From Paracoccus onchidii (GTDB taxonomy: Bacteria > Pseudomonadota > Alphaproteobacteria > Rhodobacterales > Rhodobacteraceae), in the NCBI RefSeq assembly GCF_028294535.1, contig NZ_JAQBIE010000004.1, forward strand, positions 168,216 through 232,215: a stretch of 64,000 nt of DNA, in the 5' to 3' direction. A model generated the notes under the pieces. That model was not told the DNA's origin. It ran no database searches and saw only the letters and a list, made by a program, of their open reading frames with translations. How positions within the stretch are numbered: the first letter of the stretch is position 1; each line of letters starts with the position of its first letter. Positions 26,528-36,087 of the stretch are shown piece after piece. The position numbers and the translations under genes are program-made.

Positions 26528-27476
26528 AGGGTTCTCCGCCCGCCCGTGGCGGGATAGCACGACCGACAAAGCCGGCAAGGATGATGACGGTTAGAATATA
26601 GGGCAGGGCGTTCATGAACATGGAAGGAATGGTCACCACACCAAGGTCCAGATTGGGATAACGATTGGCGATCGCCTCGAGCAGACCGAACAGGAACGTT
26701 GCGAACAGCGCGCTCCAGGGGCGCCATTTCGCGAAAATAAGGGCTGCCAATGCGATGAAACCGCGACCTGCGGTCATTTCCTTGACGAAACCTGCAGACA
26801 GACCCGTGGCCAGATAGGCACCGGCCAGCCCGCACAGCACACCGCATATCGCGACCGCGGCGAAACGCAACCGCGTTACCGATACGCCTGCCGTATCGAC
26901 CGAAGCGGGGTTCTCGCCCACCGCGCGCAGGCGCAGTCCGAAACGGGTGCGCGACAGTATCCACCATGTCAGGGGCACGCAGGCAAAAGCCACATAGACC
27001 AGCGCAGTATGCCCCGACAACAATTCGGCATAGATGGGCCCGATAAACGGAACCTCGCGAATCGTATCGGCGAAGGGCAGCGTGATTTCGCCAAAGCGGC
27101 CGCCTTCGGTCAGGGATGGGGTGCGCCCGCCCAATCCGAAGATTTTTTGTCCCAACAACACGGTCATGCCCGAGGCCAGAAAGTTGATGGCCACACCAGA
27201 GATCAGCTGGTTCCCCATGAAGGTGATCGAGGCCAGCCCGTGAATCAACGACAGCGCGGTTGACCCGGCAATACCTGCCAGCAGGCCCAGCCATGGGTTG
27301 CCGGTGGCATAGGCGACGGCTGCCGCCGTGAACGCCGCCATCAGCATCTTGCCTTCCAGGCCGATATCAAACACGCCCGAACGCTCGGAATAGAGACCGG
27401 CTAGGCATGCCAGCAGCAGCGGTGTCATCAGGCGCACCGCACTGTCGAGGATCTGGATGATCGTGTCGAAATCCAT
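26511..27476 (-). CDS. Nucleoside ABC transporter permease (NupQ/BPL-type)
   Basis: 321 residues, about nine or ten hydrophobic helices, of the branched-chain/ribose-like permease superfamily that works with BMP binding proteins. LEGKMLMAAFTAAAVAYATGNPWLGLLAG and GENPASVDTAGVSVTRLRF (the coupling loop) are typical of the second permease of nucleoside transporters. Its start shares a base with the stop of the partner permease. Confidence 0.88.
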   Translation of the reverse strand: MDFDTIIQILDSAVRLMTPLLLACLAGLYSERSGVFDIGLEGKMLMAAFTAAAVAYATGNPWLGLLAGIAGSTALSLIHGLASITFMGNQLISGVAINFLASGMTVLLGQKIFGLGGRTPSLTEGGRFGEITLPFADTIREVPFIGPIYAELLSGHTALVYVAFACVPLTWWILSRTRFGLRLRAVGENPASVDTAGVSVTRLRFAAVAICGVLCGLAGAYLATGLSAGFVKEMTAGRGFIALAALIFAKWRPWSALFATFLFGLLEAIANRYPNLDLGVVTIPSMFMNALPYILTVIILAGFVGRAIPPRAGGEPYVKER

Positions 27477-28576
27477 CAGGCGTCCTTCCGCTTGTTGCTC
27501 AGCGCCAGAAACAGCCGTTCCAGAGGCATTCGCACCATGTTGTCCAATGCGCCTGTAAACAGGATGACCAATGCCTGAATGACAATGATCAGTTCACGGG
27601 GGATACTGGTCCACAAGGCCAGCTCGCCGCCGCCCTGATAGAGAAATCCGAACAACAATGCGGCCAGAACGACGCCAAAAGGATGGTTGCGTCCCATCAG
27701 GGCCACCGCGATTCCAATGAAACCCGCACCTTCGACCGCATTCAGCAACAGCCGTTCGGATTCGCCCATGACATTGTTGATCGCCATCAGGCCGGCAAGC
27801 GCGCCTGAAACAAGCATTGCGATCACCGTGATTCGCACTGGTGAAATGCCCGCATACATCGCGGCGGGTTCGGATCGACCGAATGCGCGGATCTCATAGC
27901 CAAGCCGCGTCCGCCAGATCAGGGCCCAGACCAGAACACAGGCGATCAAGGCAACGAAAAAGGTGACATTGACGGGCGTGTTCTTGCCCCATTCCACCCC
28001 TAGAACCAGCGCAAGATCGGACAAGGTCGGCAGATGCGTGGCCTCGGGGAAACGTGCAGATGCAGGGTCCATGCTGCCGACAGGACGCAGGATATTGACC
28101 AGAACATAGTTCAACAGCGCCGCGGCAATGAAATTGAACATGATCGTGGTAATCACGATATGGCTGCCGCGCTTGGCCTGCAGCCAAGCCGGTATCAACG
28201 CCCATGCAGCCCCGAACATCGCCGCGCCGATCATGGCGAAAGGCAGGGCCAGTACCCAATGCGGCAAGGGCAGATACAGCAGGACAAGGGCAACGCCAAG
28301 CCCGCCCATCATCGCCTGCCCCTCGCCGCCGATATTGAACAGGCTGGCGTGATAGGCCACGGCCACCGCCAGTCCGGTAAAGATGAAATTGGTGGTGTAA
28401 TACAGTGTGAAACCCCAGCCATAGCTGGACCCCAACGCGCCATCCACCATGGTTTTCAGCGCCATCCAGGGGCTTTCGCCAATCGCCAGGATGACGATTG
28501 CGGAAATGGCCATTGCCAACACCAACGAGATCACGGGCGTCAGGATCACGTCCGCCCATTTTGGCATCTTATCCAT
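27476..28576 (-). CDS. Nucleoside ABC transporter permease (NupP-type)
   Basis: 366 residues, inner-membrane permease of the same superfamily, longer than its partner as is usual for the first permease. FNIGGEGQAMMGGLG and the coupling loop YEIRAFGRSEPAAMYAGISPVR are conserved. It forms a heterodimer with the adjacent permease. TGATG junctions on both sides suggest tight translational coupling. Confidence 0.88.
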   Translation of the reverse strand: MDKMPKWADVILTPVISLVLAMAISAIVILAIGESPWMALKTMVDGALGSSYGWGFTLYYTTNFIFTGLAVAVAYHASLFNIGGEGQAMMGGLGVALVLLYLPLPHWVLALPFAMIGAAMFGAAWALIPAWLQAKRGSHIVITTIMFNFIAAALLNYVLVNILRPVGSMDPASARFPEATHLPTLSDLALVLGVEWGKNTPVNVTFFVALIACVLVWALIWRTRLGYEIRAFGRSEPAAMYAGISPVRITVIAMLVSGALAGLMAINNVMGESERLLLNAVEGAGFIGIAVALMGRNHPFGVVLAALLFGFLYQGGGELALWTSIPRELIIVIQALVILFTGALDNMVRMPLERLFLALSNKRKDA

Positions 28577-30225
28577 CAGGCCTCTCCCCCGGGCAGGCGG
28601 TCTACATGTTGGGTTTCAGGCGGAATTCCTTCCTCGGCGCTGTGATTCTGTGTGTCGGTGATGCCTGCCATCAACAATCCCAGCTCTCCGGTCGTTGTTT
28701 CACCGGGCAGGCGCTCTCCCATGATGCGGCCGTCGAACATGACGGCGATCCGATCCGAGAGCGACAGAATTTCCTCCAGCTCGACACTGACCAGCAGCAC
28801 AGCCTTACCGGCGTCACGCAGTTCAACGATGCGTTTGTGGATGAACTCGATCGCGCCGATATCGACCCCGCGGGTCGGTTGACCGATCAGCAGAAGGTCC
28901 GGATTACGTTCGATTTCACGCGCCACGACGATCTTTTGCTGGTTTCCGCCCGAAAAGTTGCGCGCGGCAAGGTTGGAATTTCGCGGGCGCACGTCGAAAC
29001 GTTCCATCTTGGCGTCGGCATCTGTGCGGATCGCGCCATTGTCCATCAGCATACCGCGATTGAATTCCGGAGCATGGTGATAGCCGAAGGCGACATTTTC
29101 CCAGGCTGCAAAATCCATGATCAGGCCTTCAACCTGCCGATCCTCGGGGACATGGCCGATGCCGCGCTTGCGTCGCGTCGCGGCATCAGAGCGTGTGCCG
29201 GTCAGGTCCAGCTCTTCGCCATTCATGCGAATAGTGCCGCCGACCGTGCTGCCTTTTTCGGGATAACCGCCCAGCAATTCCAGCAATTGCGTCTGGCCGT
29301 TTCCGCTGACCCCCGCGATGCCCAAGATCTCGCCGGCGCGAATTTCGAAACTGATGCCGCGCAGCCGTTCGACACCCTCATCATCAACCAGCCTGAGGTC
29401 CTGCACCTGCAGGATCGGCTTGCCGGGTTGTGCAACCGCCTTGTCCACGCTCAGCAATACCTTGCGACCGACCATCAGCTCGGCCAGCTCTTCGGGGCTG
29501 GTCTCGGCTGTCTTGACCGAAGCGACCATTTCCCCGCGCCGCATCACACTGACATTATCGGTGATGTCCATGATTTCGCGCAGTTTGTGCGTGATCAGGA
29601 TGATGGTTTTGCCTTCGGCTTTCAGCCCTTCCAGAATTCGGAAAAGGTGGTCTGCTTCGGCGGGGGTCAGCACCCCGGTCGGTTCGTCGAGAATCAAGAT
29701 ATCGGCATGACGATACAGCGCCTTGAGGATCTCGACCCGCTGCTGGTGTCCGACCGACAATTCCTCGATCAGTTCGTCGGGCTCGACATTCAGTTGATAT
29801 TCCTTCGCCAGATCGCGCAGGACACCGCGTGCCTTGGCCAGCGAAGGTCGCAACAGGGCGCCGTCCTCGGCACCCAGAATGATATTCTCCAGAACAGTGA
29901 AATTCTGCACAAGTTTGAAATGTTGAAACACCATGCCGATCCCGGCACGGATGGCCGTCTGGCTGTCGGATATGGTCAGTTTCTGACCATTCACCAGAAT
30001 TTCACCACGATCGGGTTTGTAGAACCCATAGAGAATCGACATCAACGTCGATTTGCCGGCGCCATTTTCGCCGATGATCCCGTGGATGCTGCCCCGAGGC
30101 ACCTGTAGATCGATATTCTTGTTCGCCTGCACCGATCCGAACGATTTCGAGATGCCCCGCAGTTCGATGGCATAAGGGGCGGTCTCGTGTGACCGCCCCC
30201 CAACATTTTCCGACCCGCCCGTCAT
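28576..30225 (-). CDS. Nucleoside ABC transporter ATPase, two fused nucleotide-binding domains
   Basis: 549 residues with two ABC domains, the usual form in simple-sugar and nucleoside importers. The first has Walker A GENGAGKST and signature LSVGHQQRVEI. The second begins near residue 270 with a degenerate Walker A (GVSGNGQTQ) and has signature FSGGNQQKIVVAREI. It energises the two permeases from the cytoplasmic side. It starts at an ATG that overlaps the TAA of the binding-protein gene (TAATG). Confidence 0.92.
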   Translation of the reverse strand: MTGGSENVGGRSHETAPYAIELRGISKSFGSVQANKNIDLQVPRGSIHGIIGENGAGKSTLMSILYGFYKPDRGEILVNGQKLTISDSQTAIRAGIGMVFQHFKLVQNFTVLENIILGAEDGALLRPSLAKARGVLRDLAKEYQLNVEPDELIEELSVGHQQRVEILKALYRHADILILDEPTGVLTPAEADHLFRILEGLKAEGKTIILITHKLREIMDITDNVSVMRRGEMVASVKTAETSPEELAELMVGRKVLLSVDKAVAQPGKPILQVQDLRLVDDEGVERLRGISFEIRAGEILGIAGVSGNGQTQLLELLGGYPEKGSTVGGTIRMNGEELDLTGTRSDAATRRKRGIGHVPEDRQVEGLIMDFAAWENVAFGYHHAPEFNRGMLMDNGAIRTDADAKMERFDVRPRNSNLAARNFSGGNQQKIVVAREIERNPDLLLIGQPTRGVDIGAIEFIHKRIVELRDAGKAVLLVSVELEEILSLSDRIAVMFDGRIMGERLPGETTTGELGLLMAGITDTQNHSAEEGIPPETQHVDRLPGGEA

Positions 30226-31214
30226 TACTGAACCGGGCAGCTGCTGTCGGCCATGTAGTCATGAACCTCGATTTCACCGGATTGGATCTTGGCGGCCGCG
30301 TCATCCAGTGCGGCCTGCACATCCGGCGTAATCAGTGCCTGATTGTTGTCGTCAATCGCGACCCCGACACCCCCGGCGGCCAGATCCATCACCTTGACCC
30401 CCGGTTCCAGATCGGTTCCCGCCAAAAAGGCATCATAGACCGCATTATCGACGCGCTTGACCATTGAAGTCAGAACTTGTCCGGGGTGCAGGTGGTTCTG
30501 GTTGCTGTCGACCCCGACCGACAGGATGCCTTCATCCGCTGCCGCCTGCAGCACACCGATGCCGGTCCCGCCCGCTGCGGCATAGATCACATCCGCGCCC
30601 TGTGATTTCTGGGCCTTGGCAAGTTCGCTGCCCTTCACCGGATCGTTCCACGCCGCAGGGGTGGTGCCGGTATAGTTGATCAGCACCTTTCCTTCCGGCT
30701 TGATGGATTTGAAGCCCTGCGCATAGCCGCATTCAAACTTGTGGATCAGCGGAATATCCATGCCGCCGATAAATCCGACGACATCCGTTTCGGACTTTAC
30801 GCCCGCCATGACCCCGGCCAGATAGCTGCCCTGTTCTTCGGTGAAGACCACCGATTGCACATTGGGTTGATCCACGACCATATCGATGATCGCGAATTTG
30901 GTATCAGGATAGTCGGGTGCGATCTTGGTCAGGACGTCGCTGAAGGCAAAGCCGGTCATGACGATGGGGTTCGCGCCGGTTTCGGCCAGACGGCGCAGCG
31001 CCTGTTCGCGCTGTGCTTCGGACTGCATCTCCAGTTCTTTGTAGCTGCCGCCGGTTTCTTCGGTCCAGCGCTTGGCACCGTTATAGGCCGCTTCGTTGAA
31101 TGATTTGTCGAACTTGCCGCCGAGATCATAGATCAGCGCCGGGTCAGCCATCGCCACGCCCGACGCAAGTGTCGCCAATGCCGAGCTTGCAAAAAGAGTT
31201 TTCACCAAGGTCAT
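30225..31214 (-). CDS. BMP-family nucleoside-binding periplasmic protein
   Basis: 329 residues from MTLVKTLFASSALA, a Sec signal peptide; GAGG lies eight bases upstream, so the longer frame to 31250 is rejected. There is no lipobox cysteine. The mature N-terminus contains DLGGKFDKSFNEAAYNG, the family's ligand-binding signature. BMP proteins (PnrA type) bind purine nucleosides. First gene of the operon binding protein-ATPase-permease-permease-phosphorylase. Confidence 0.92.
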   Translation of the reverse strand: MTLVKTLFASSALATLASGVAMADPALIYDLGGKFDKSFNEAAYNGAKRWTEETGGSYKELEMQSEAQREQALRRLAETGANPIVMTGFAFSDVLTKIAPDYPDTKFAIIDMVVDQPNVQSVVFTEEQGSYLAGVMAGVKSETDVVGFIGGMDIPLIHKFECGYAQGFKSIKPEGKVLINYTGTTPAAWNDPVKGSELAKAQKSQGADVIYAAAGGTGIGVLQAAADEGILSVGVDSNQNHLHPGQVLTSMVKRVDNAVYDAFLAGTDLEPGVKVMDLAAGGVGVAIDDNNQALITPDVQAALDDAAAKIQSGEIEVHDYMADSSCPVQ

Positions 31215-31316
31215 AAGCAGAGCCTCATCCTGTTGTTGCCGGCGATTCATGTCGTCGGCCTAATGGGCCGATTAGGGCGCATCGCCCGATATGGGTCAAC
31301 TGCCTTCTTCGCAAAA

Positions 31317-31718
31317 TCAAAGCTCAAGCCGTAAGGTCAACGCGTCCCGGCCGGCCCCGTAATAGTCACGCCGGCGACCCGATTCGGTCCAGCCCATACG
31401 CTGATACAGGCTGCGGGCCGCTATGTTGTCGGCGGCGACCTCCAGAAATGCGGTCTCGGCACCTTGATTGCGGGCCCGGGCCGCGAATTCGGTGGACAAG
31501 ATGGCGCCGGTGCCCAGGCGACGATGTCGGGGGTCGACCGCCAAGGTCAGCAACTCTGCTTCCCCCGCGATGGCCCGCCCCAACAGGAAACCGTTCGGGC
31601 GCGTCACAAGAAAGGCGCCGCGCGTTTCCAGAATGCCGGCGAATTCGTTGGCGGACCACGGGCGGGGCGCGGATTGAAAGCAAAGATGATGCAGCGCCGC
31701 CAGCTCTTGCGGGGTCAC
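31317..31718 (-). CDS. rimI: Ribosomal protein S18-alanine N-acetyltransferase
   Basis: 133 residues, GNAT fold, with the acetyl-CoA loop RRLGTGAILSTEFA and the C-terminal AARSLYQRMGWTESGRRRDYY seen in RimI. It starts with GTG that overlaps the tsaB stop (GTGA). tsaB-rimI neighbours are common, which supports the name over a generic acetyltransferase. Confidence 0.85.
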   Translation of the reverse strand: MTPQELAALHHLCFQSAPRPWSANEFAGILETRGAFLVTRPNGFLLGRAIAGEAELLTLAVDPRHRRLGTGAILSTEFAARARNQGAETAFLEVAADNIAARSLYQRMGWTESGRRRDYYGAGRDALTLRLEL

Positions 31719-32314
31719 GGCAGGATCACTGGCGGCGGATCGGATGGCGGCGCTGCATCGGCTGGTCGCAGATATATGGGGGCAGGGCGCGGCACGGGCT
31801 GGTGGCGTCGCGCCATCGCCAATCGCGCAATGCCCTCGGCCAGCGGAACCGCCGGCGCAGCCGGCGCGGGGCCGGGCGGCAGCGCGCCGTTCGCAGCTTG
31901 CTGCGGACGGCTCTCGCCATCCATATGCGATCCGGTAAAGTCCTGCCAGATTACCTGGTCTCGCCGTGACGGGATGACGATACGGCAGGGCCGTTCAACC
32001 CCGAAGGCCGCGGCTTCGGTCGCGCCAATCCCGATGGCCGGAATCCCAAGCGACAGACTCAGCCCCCGTGCCGCAGCCACGGCCACGCGAATGCCGGTAA
32101 AATTCCCCGGGCCGATCCCGACTCCGATGGCGGTCAGATCTGCCCAACCCAGCCCGGCCTCTGTCAGCATGGATTGCAAGATCGGGAAAAGCCGTTCGGC
32201 CTGGCCTCTGGTCATGTCTTGATGGGTCTGCGCCAGAACCGTGTCGCCGCACAACAAAGCGGCCGCGCAATGCGCGGCCGATGTGTCAAACCCCAAGACG
32301 ATCGGGTCAGGCAA
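31715..32314 (-). CDS. tsaB: tRNA threonylcarbamoyladenosine biosynthesis protein TsaB
   Basis: 199 residues of the ASKHA fold. GFDTSAAHCAAAL at the N-terminus and GIGPGNFTGIRVAVAAARGLSLSLGIPAIG are diagnostic. TsaB partners TsaD (encoded at 40386-41453) and TsaE to make t6A37 in ANN-decoding tRNAs. The C-terminal part is Pro/Ala-rich. The apparent start is TTG, overlapping the nfu stop by 8 bp; no better start exists upstream of the conserved DTS motif. Confidence 0.9.
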   Translation of the reverse strand: MPDPIVLGFDTSAAHCAAALLCGDTVLAQTHQDMTRGQAERLFPILQSMLTEAGLGWADLTAIGVGIGPGNFTGIRVAVAAARGLSLSLGIPAIGIGATEAAAFGVERPCRIVIPSRRDQVIWQDFTGSHMDGESRPQQAANGALPPGPAPAAPAVPLAEGIARLAMARRHQPVPRPAPIYLRPADAAPPSDPPPVILP

Positions 32315-32867
32315 CGGGGCGAACCTCGACCACCTCGGGGATATAGTGGCGCAACAGGTTCTCGATGCCCATTTTCAGGGTCAGCGTAGAGGATGGGCAT
32401 CCCGCGCAGGCACCCTGCATATGCAGATATACGACCCCGCGATCAAAGCCGTGAAAGGTGATGTCACCCCCATCCTGTGCCACGGCGGGGCGGACGCGAG
32501 TATCCAGCAATTCCTTGATCTGACCCACGATCTCGGCATCGGGGCCGGAATGCTCGGCATGCCCCGCCGAACCGGTGGCGTTACCTTCGATTACAGGTGC
32601 GCCCGATTGGAAATGCTCCATGATCGCCCCCAGAATCGATGGCTTGAGGTGATCCCAGGGTTGGTTGTCGGCTTTGGTCACGGTGACGAAATCGCGGCCA
32701 AGAAACACGGCGGTCACGCCTTCGATGGCAAAGACACGGCGCGCAAGCGGCGATTTATCGCCCGCTTCGGCATTTGGGAAATCCGCTGTGCCCGCGCCCA
32801 GCACGGTTTCGCCGGGCAGGAACTTCAGCGTTGCGGGGTTCGGGGTGGTTTCGGTCTGAATGAACAT
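32307..32867 (-). CDS. NifU-like iron-sulfur scaffold (Nfu)
   Basis: 186 residues. An N-terminal Nfu-N domain (MFIQTETTPNPATLKFLPG) precedes the NifU C-terminal domain with the cluster-binding CAGC (C154, C157) followed by PSSTLTLKMGIENLL. It binds a labile [4Fe-4S] cluster between two monomers and hands it to target enzymes. First gene of nfu-tsaB-rimI on the minus strand; AAAGGAG lies upstream of the start. Confidence 0.93.
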   Translation of the reverse strand: MFIQTETTPNPATLKFLPGETVLGAGTADFPNAEAGDKSPLARRVFAIEGVTAVFLGRDFVTVTKADNQPWDHLKPSILGAIMEHFQSGAPVIEGNATGSAGHAEHSGPDAEIVGQIKELLDTRVRPAVAQDGGDITFHGFDRGVVYLHMQGACAGCPSSTLTLKMGIENLLRHYIPEVVEVRPVA

Positions 32868-32927
32868 CGGCAGCGCTCCTTTGGCTTTGATATGGCGACC
32901 GTGGGGGCGCGGGTCAAGCTCGGGCCG

Positions 32928-33383
32928 TCAGGTAATCGCTTCCAGTCGTTCCTTGGGGATGTCACCGGGGACAATCGTGATCGGACAGGCCAGTGTCGCG
33001 GCGTCGCGCATCAACCGGCTCAGAACCGGGTTCTGGCCGGACTTGTCACTGTTCAGCCCCAGAACCACCACGCCGATTTCCGGATCCTCTGCGATTTGCG
33101 CAATCACCTCTTCGGCGGGGTCGCCTTCGCGAATGACCAGTTCGGGTTCGACCTTGGGACGAGAGCGCATCCATTTCGCGAAAACCTCGAAATGAGCCTC
33201 GATTCGTTCATGCGCTTCGGCGCGCATGACATCGGCAACGCCAAAGCCGTGTTGAATATCTGCTGCGGGAATCACCGACATGATGACCACGCCGCCTCCG
33301 CCATTCGCCGCACGCATCGCTGCAAATCGCATCGCGTTCAGGCATTCGTGGCTGTCATCCAGCAGCACCAGAAATTTACGCAT
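32928..33383 (-). CDS. Universal stress protein (UspA family)
   Basis: 151 residues, one Usp domain: LVLLDDSHECLNAMRFAAMRA at the N-terminus and a C-terminal VVLGLNSDKSGQNPVLSRLMRDAATLACPITIVP. The usual ATP-binding G-x2-G-x9-G(S/T) motif is degenerate here, so nucleotide binding is doubtful. Exact role unknown; members respond to starvation, oxidants or redox change. Confidence 0.85.
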   Translation of the reverse strand: MRKFLVLLDDSHECLNAMRFAAMRAANGGGGVVIMSVIPAADIQHGFGVADVMRAEAHERIEAHFEVFAKWMRSRPKVEPELVIREGDPAEEVIAQIAEDPEIGVVVLGLNSDKSGQNPVLSRLMRDAATLACPITIVPGDIPKERLEAIT

Positions 33384-33536
33384 CAGAGAGCCGTTCGGTG
33401 GTTTTTCGCCGCCACAGTGGCCGAACTGCCATGCTTGCGCAAGTCATTGCACCAAAAGCTTGCGCCACAGTTTCAAAGCGCCGGGCGATGTGCTACCGCA
33501 AAAAACAACGCATCAACAACGTGATCGGGCCATATC

Positions 33537-34310
33537 GTGACGATCCACCACGACTGGGACAAGACGCAGGCGCAACGCCTGGCCGCACTGACGGCCCCCA
33601 AGATGGCCTGGTTTATCCGAGAGGCCAGCGCAGACGGCATCAATCCCATGCCGGCGTCCAAGCGCATTTTCGATGTTGCACTGGTTCTGATCCTGCTTGT
33701 TCCGCTGTCATTGGTGATGGTGACCGTTGCGTTGATCCTGCTGGTGGTTCAGGGCAGGCCGATCTTTTATTCCGCCCAACGGATGAGCTCGCCTTCGCGC
33801 AGCTTCACACAGCTGAAGTTCCGGACCATGCTGCGCCAGGACGGTGATTTTGGGGCCACGGGTGCGCATAAACATTGGCGCATCACGCCGATCGGGCATT
33901 TCCTTCGGCGTACCCGGATTGATGAATTGCCACAGCTTTTCAATATCCTGCGTGGCGACATGAGCTTTGTCGGTCCCCGCCCCCCATTGCGCGAATATGT
34001 CGAAAGATTCCCGGCGGTCTATAGTCAGGTATTGAAAAGCCGTCCGGGCGTGACCGGTTTGGCGACTCTGATCTATCACCGCCACGAAGACAAAATTCTC
34101 GCCGGTTGCACCAGCGCCGAGGCGACCGAGGCTGCCTATTATCGCCGTTGCCTGCCGGCCAAGCTGAAAATCGATCTGATCTATCAGCGCCATCGCAACA
34201 TGCGCATGGATGTCTGGATTCTCTGGAGCACCGTCAAGATCGTCGTGTCCCGACGGGATGAACGTCCACGTCGTCGCAAACCGGTCGCGCCGCGCAAGCA
34301 GGTCGGCTGA
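33537..34310 (+). CDS. Bacterial sugar transferase (undecaprenyl-phosphate glycosyl-1-phosphate transferase type)
   Basis: 257 residues. A hydrophobic segment (VALVLILLVPLSLVMVTVALILLVV) is followed by the conserved cytoplasmic catalytic region: KFRTM, then RRTRIDELPQLFNILRGDMSFVGPRPPL and SRPGVTGLATL. These enzymes transfer a sugar phosphate to undecaprenyl phosphate, starting exopolysaccharide or O-antigen repeats. No other polysaccharide genes lie nearby, so it is isolated. GTG at 33537 gives the longest frame; an ATG at 33603 is possible, and neither has a clear ribosome-binding site. Basic tail. Confidence 0.85.
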   Translation: MTIHHDWDKTQAQRLAALTAPKMAWFIREASADGINPMPASKRIFDVALVLILLVPLSLVMVTVALILLVVQGRPIFYSAQRMSSPSRSFTQLKFRTMLRQDGDFGATGAHKHWRITPIGHFLRRTRIDELPQLFNILRGDMSFVGPRPPLREYVERFPAVYSQVLKSRPGVTGLATLIYHRHEDKILAGCTSAEATEAAYYRRCLPAKLKIDLIYQRHRNMRMDVWILWSTVKIVVSRRDERPRRRKPVAPRKQVG

Positions 34311-34316
34311 TTCGTT

Positions 34317-35093
34317 TCAGGCGAACGGGTCTTGCGGATAGCCGACACCGGACAGATACAGCCCCTGGGGCGGGCAGACCGGACCACAGGCCGAACGTTC
34401 GCAGGCCTGCAATGCGTCCCTGACCCGATCCGGATGCCACGACCCCGCGCCAACCCGTTCCAGGGTTCCCACGATTGACCGCACCTGGTTGTGCAGGAAT
34501 GATCGCGCGCGCAGGTAAAAGCGATATTCATGACCATGCGGCACGGGCACGCTGTCGATGGTGATTTCATCCATGGTCTTGACCGGACTTTGCGCCTGGC
34601 AGATCGAGGATCGGAAGGTCGTGAAATCATGCTGGCCCAGCAAATGTGCGGCCCCTGCACGCATGGAATCGACATCCAGCGGATTCAGAACCTGCCAGAC
34701 CTGACCGCGCAGATGGGTCAGCGGCGCGCGCCGCGCCACCAGCCGGAACAGGTAGCGGCGTTCCATGGCCGAGAACCGGGCATGAAACTGATCGTCAACT
34801 CGGGCGACGGCAAGAATCGCGACGGGTGCCGGTTTCAGGTGGAAGTTCAATGCCTCGCCCAATCGGAAGGGATCCCAGTCACGCTGCATGTCGGCATGGG
34901 CCACCTGACCTGTCGCATGGACGCCCGCATCGGTGCGCCCCGCAGCGGCAATCCGCCCGCCTGATGCGAATCCGGGATCCAGCCGCGCAAGTGCCTCTTC
35001 CACGGATTGTTGTACCGAGGGTTGGTCCGCTTGCGCCTGCCAGCCGGCGAAAGGCGCGCCGTCATATTCGATCTTTAATGCATATCTTGGCAT
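34317..35093 (-). CDS. truA: tRNA pseudouridine(38-40) synthase
   Basis: 258 residues. [21 protein letters not shown] at the N-terminus and the catalytic-aspartate motif [15 protein letters not shown] define TruA, which forms pseudouridine in the anticodon stem at positions 38-40. The conserved [13 protein letters not shown] is also present. Convergent with the sugar transferase, 6 bp apart. Confidence 0.95.
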   Translation of the reverse strand: MPRYALKIEYDGAPFAGWQAQADQPSVQQSVEEALARLDPGFASGGRIAAAGRTDAGVHATGQVAHADMQRDWDPFRLGEALNFHLKPAPVAILAVARVDDQFHARFSAMERRYLFRLVARRAPLTHLRGQVWQVLNPLDVDSMRAGAAHLLGQHDFTTFRSSICQAQSPVKTMDEITIDSVPVPHGHEYRFYLRARSFLHNQVRSIVGTLERVGAGSWHPDRVRDALQACERSACGPVCPPQGLYLSGVGYPQDPFA

Positions 35094-35099
35094 GAGGCG

Positions 35100-36077
35100 T
35101 CAGCGGATCTCGTCTTTTCCGGCCTTGTCGGCAGGGGTCAACAGGTCGTCGAGGGTTCTGGCCTGTTCACTGGTCAATCGGCGGCTGTCAACGGCATCTT
35201 TGGCGGGACGGACGCCTTCGCGTTGCAAACGTTCGCGCAGGACCGAGATTTCAATGGCAAGATCATCGCGATCACCATCCAGCAGCTTGTCCGAACGTGC
35301 TTTGAAATCATTTTCCAGATCGTTCAGAAATTCCTCGTATGCCAGCCGCGACTTTTCGTCGCGAGATCTGGCATAGAGGCTTGCGAATTTCTCGGTCGCA
35401 TCGCGTGCGCCCTGTAGATACACGCCCATATAGCGCCGCGCAGCTGACAGGTCGCCGGGGTCTTCGCGCACCTGATCGAACAGATCCTGAACCGTTGCGG
35501 CAAAGCCCATCACCCGTGCCTCCAGCCGGCGATCCCCTGTGCGTCGGATGGCATTCTGCATCTGTGACAGATGGGCTTCGCCTTCCTCGATCATCCGCGC
35601 GGCACGATCAGCCTGAAAGTCATCGGCATGTTCCATGCCCTTCGCCCGCATCGGGTCGGCACCAAAGGCCAGAAAATGCAGCGCAAACCCGACAATCCCG
35701 ATCAGGGCGGCCCCACCGATCGCCCCCGGTTCGGCAGCACCCAGGCCAAGACCCAGCCCGGCCAGAATGCCCCCGAACAGCTTGCGCGGGATCGCCGGCG
35801 CGCGCGAAGTTGCGCGCAAGTCATAGGCGGCCTCGGCAGCCAGCCCTTCGCGGGTCAACCACATGCCCGCCGCAATCAGGCCGAACGCGCACAGATTGGC
35901 GACCATTCCGATCGGGGGCTGAAAGAACGCAGCGAACAGGAACGGAAGTGCCGCGATCGTGACCCATTTCGGGCGCGATGACAGCCTGTGCAGCGTTGGG
36001 CCCGCCGCCTTGCGTCGCTGCGGATCGTTGTCGCTGCCGGGGTCAGGCGAATAGCGCCCGCCGAAACGCTGTGCCAT
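35100..36077 (-). CDS. XpaC-like membrane protein (5-bromo-4-chloroindolyl phosphate hydrolysis family)
   Basis: 325 residues from MAQRFGGRYS. Hydrophobic segments occur near residues 35-80 and 98-130. A long, charged helical C-terminal half (EKFASLYARSRDEKSRLAYEEFLNDLENDFKARSDKLL) is typical of the XpaC family. In other Rhodobacterales it usually has a TelA/KlaA-type toxic-anion-resistance gene next to it; none is present here. Biochemical function unknown. The start at 36077 sits 10 bp after the stop of a 27-codon ORF, which argues against the longer frame. Confidence 0.75.
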   Translation of the reverse strand: MAQRFGGRYSPDPGSDNDPQRRKAAGPTLHRLSSRPKWVTIAALPFLFAAFFQPPIGMVANLCAFGLIAAGMWLTREGLAAEAAYDLRATSRAPAIPRKLFGGILAGLGLGLGAAEPGAIGGAALIGIVGFALHFLAFGADPMRAKGMEHADDFQADRAARMIEEGEAHLSQMQNAIRRTGDRRLEARVMGFAATVQDLFDQVREDPGDLSAARRYMGVYLQGARDATEKFASLYARSRDEKSRLAYEEFLNDLENDFKARSDKLLDGDRDDLAIEISVLRERLQREGVRPAKDAVDSRRLTSEQARTLDDLLTPADKAGKDEIR

Positions 36078-36087
36078 TGCGCGCCCC

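Noticed and set aside
28498..30108. 536-codon plus-strand frame opposite the nucleoside ATPase gene
   Set aside because: Antisense to a clear ABC ATPase with all motifs intact.
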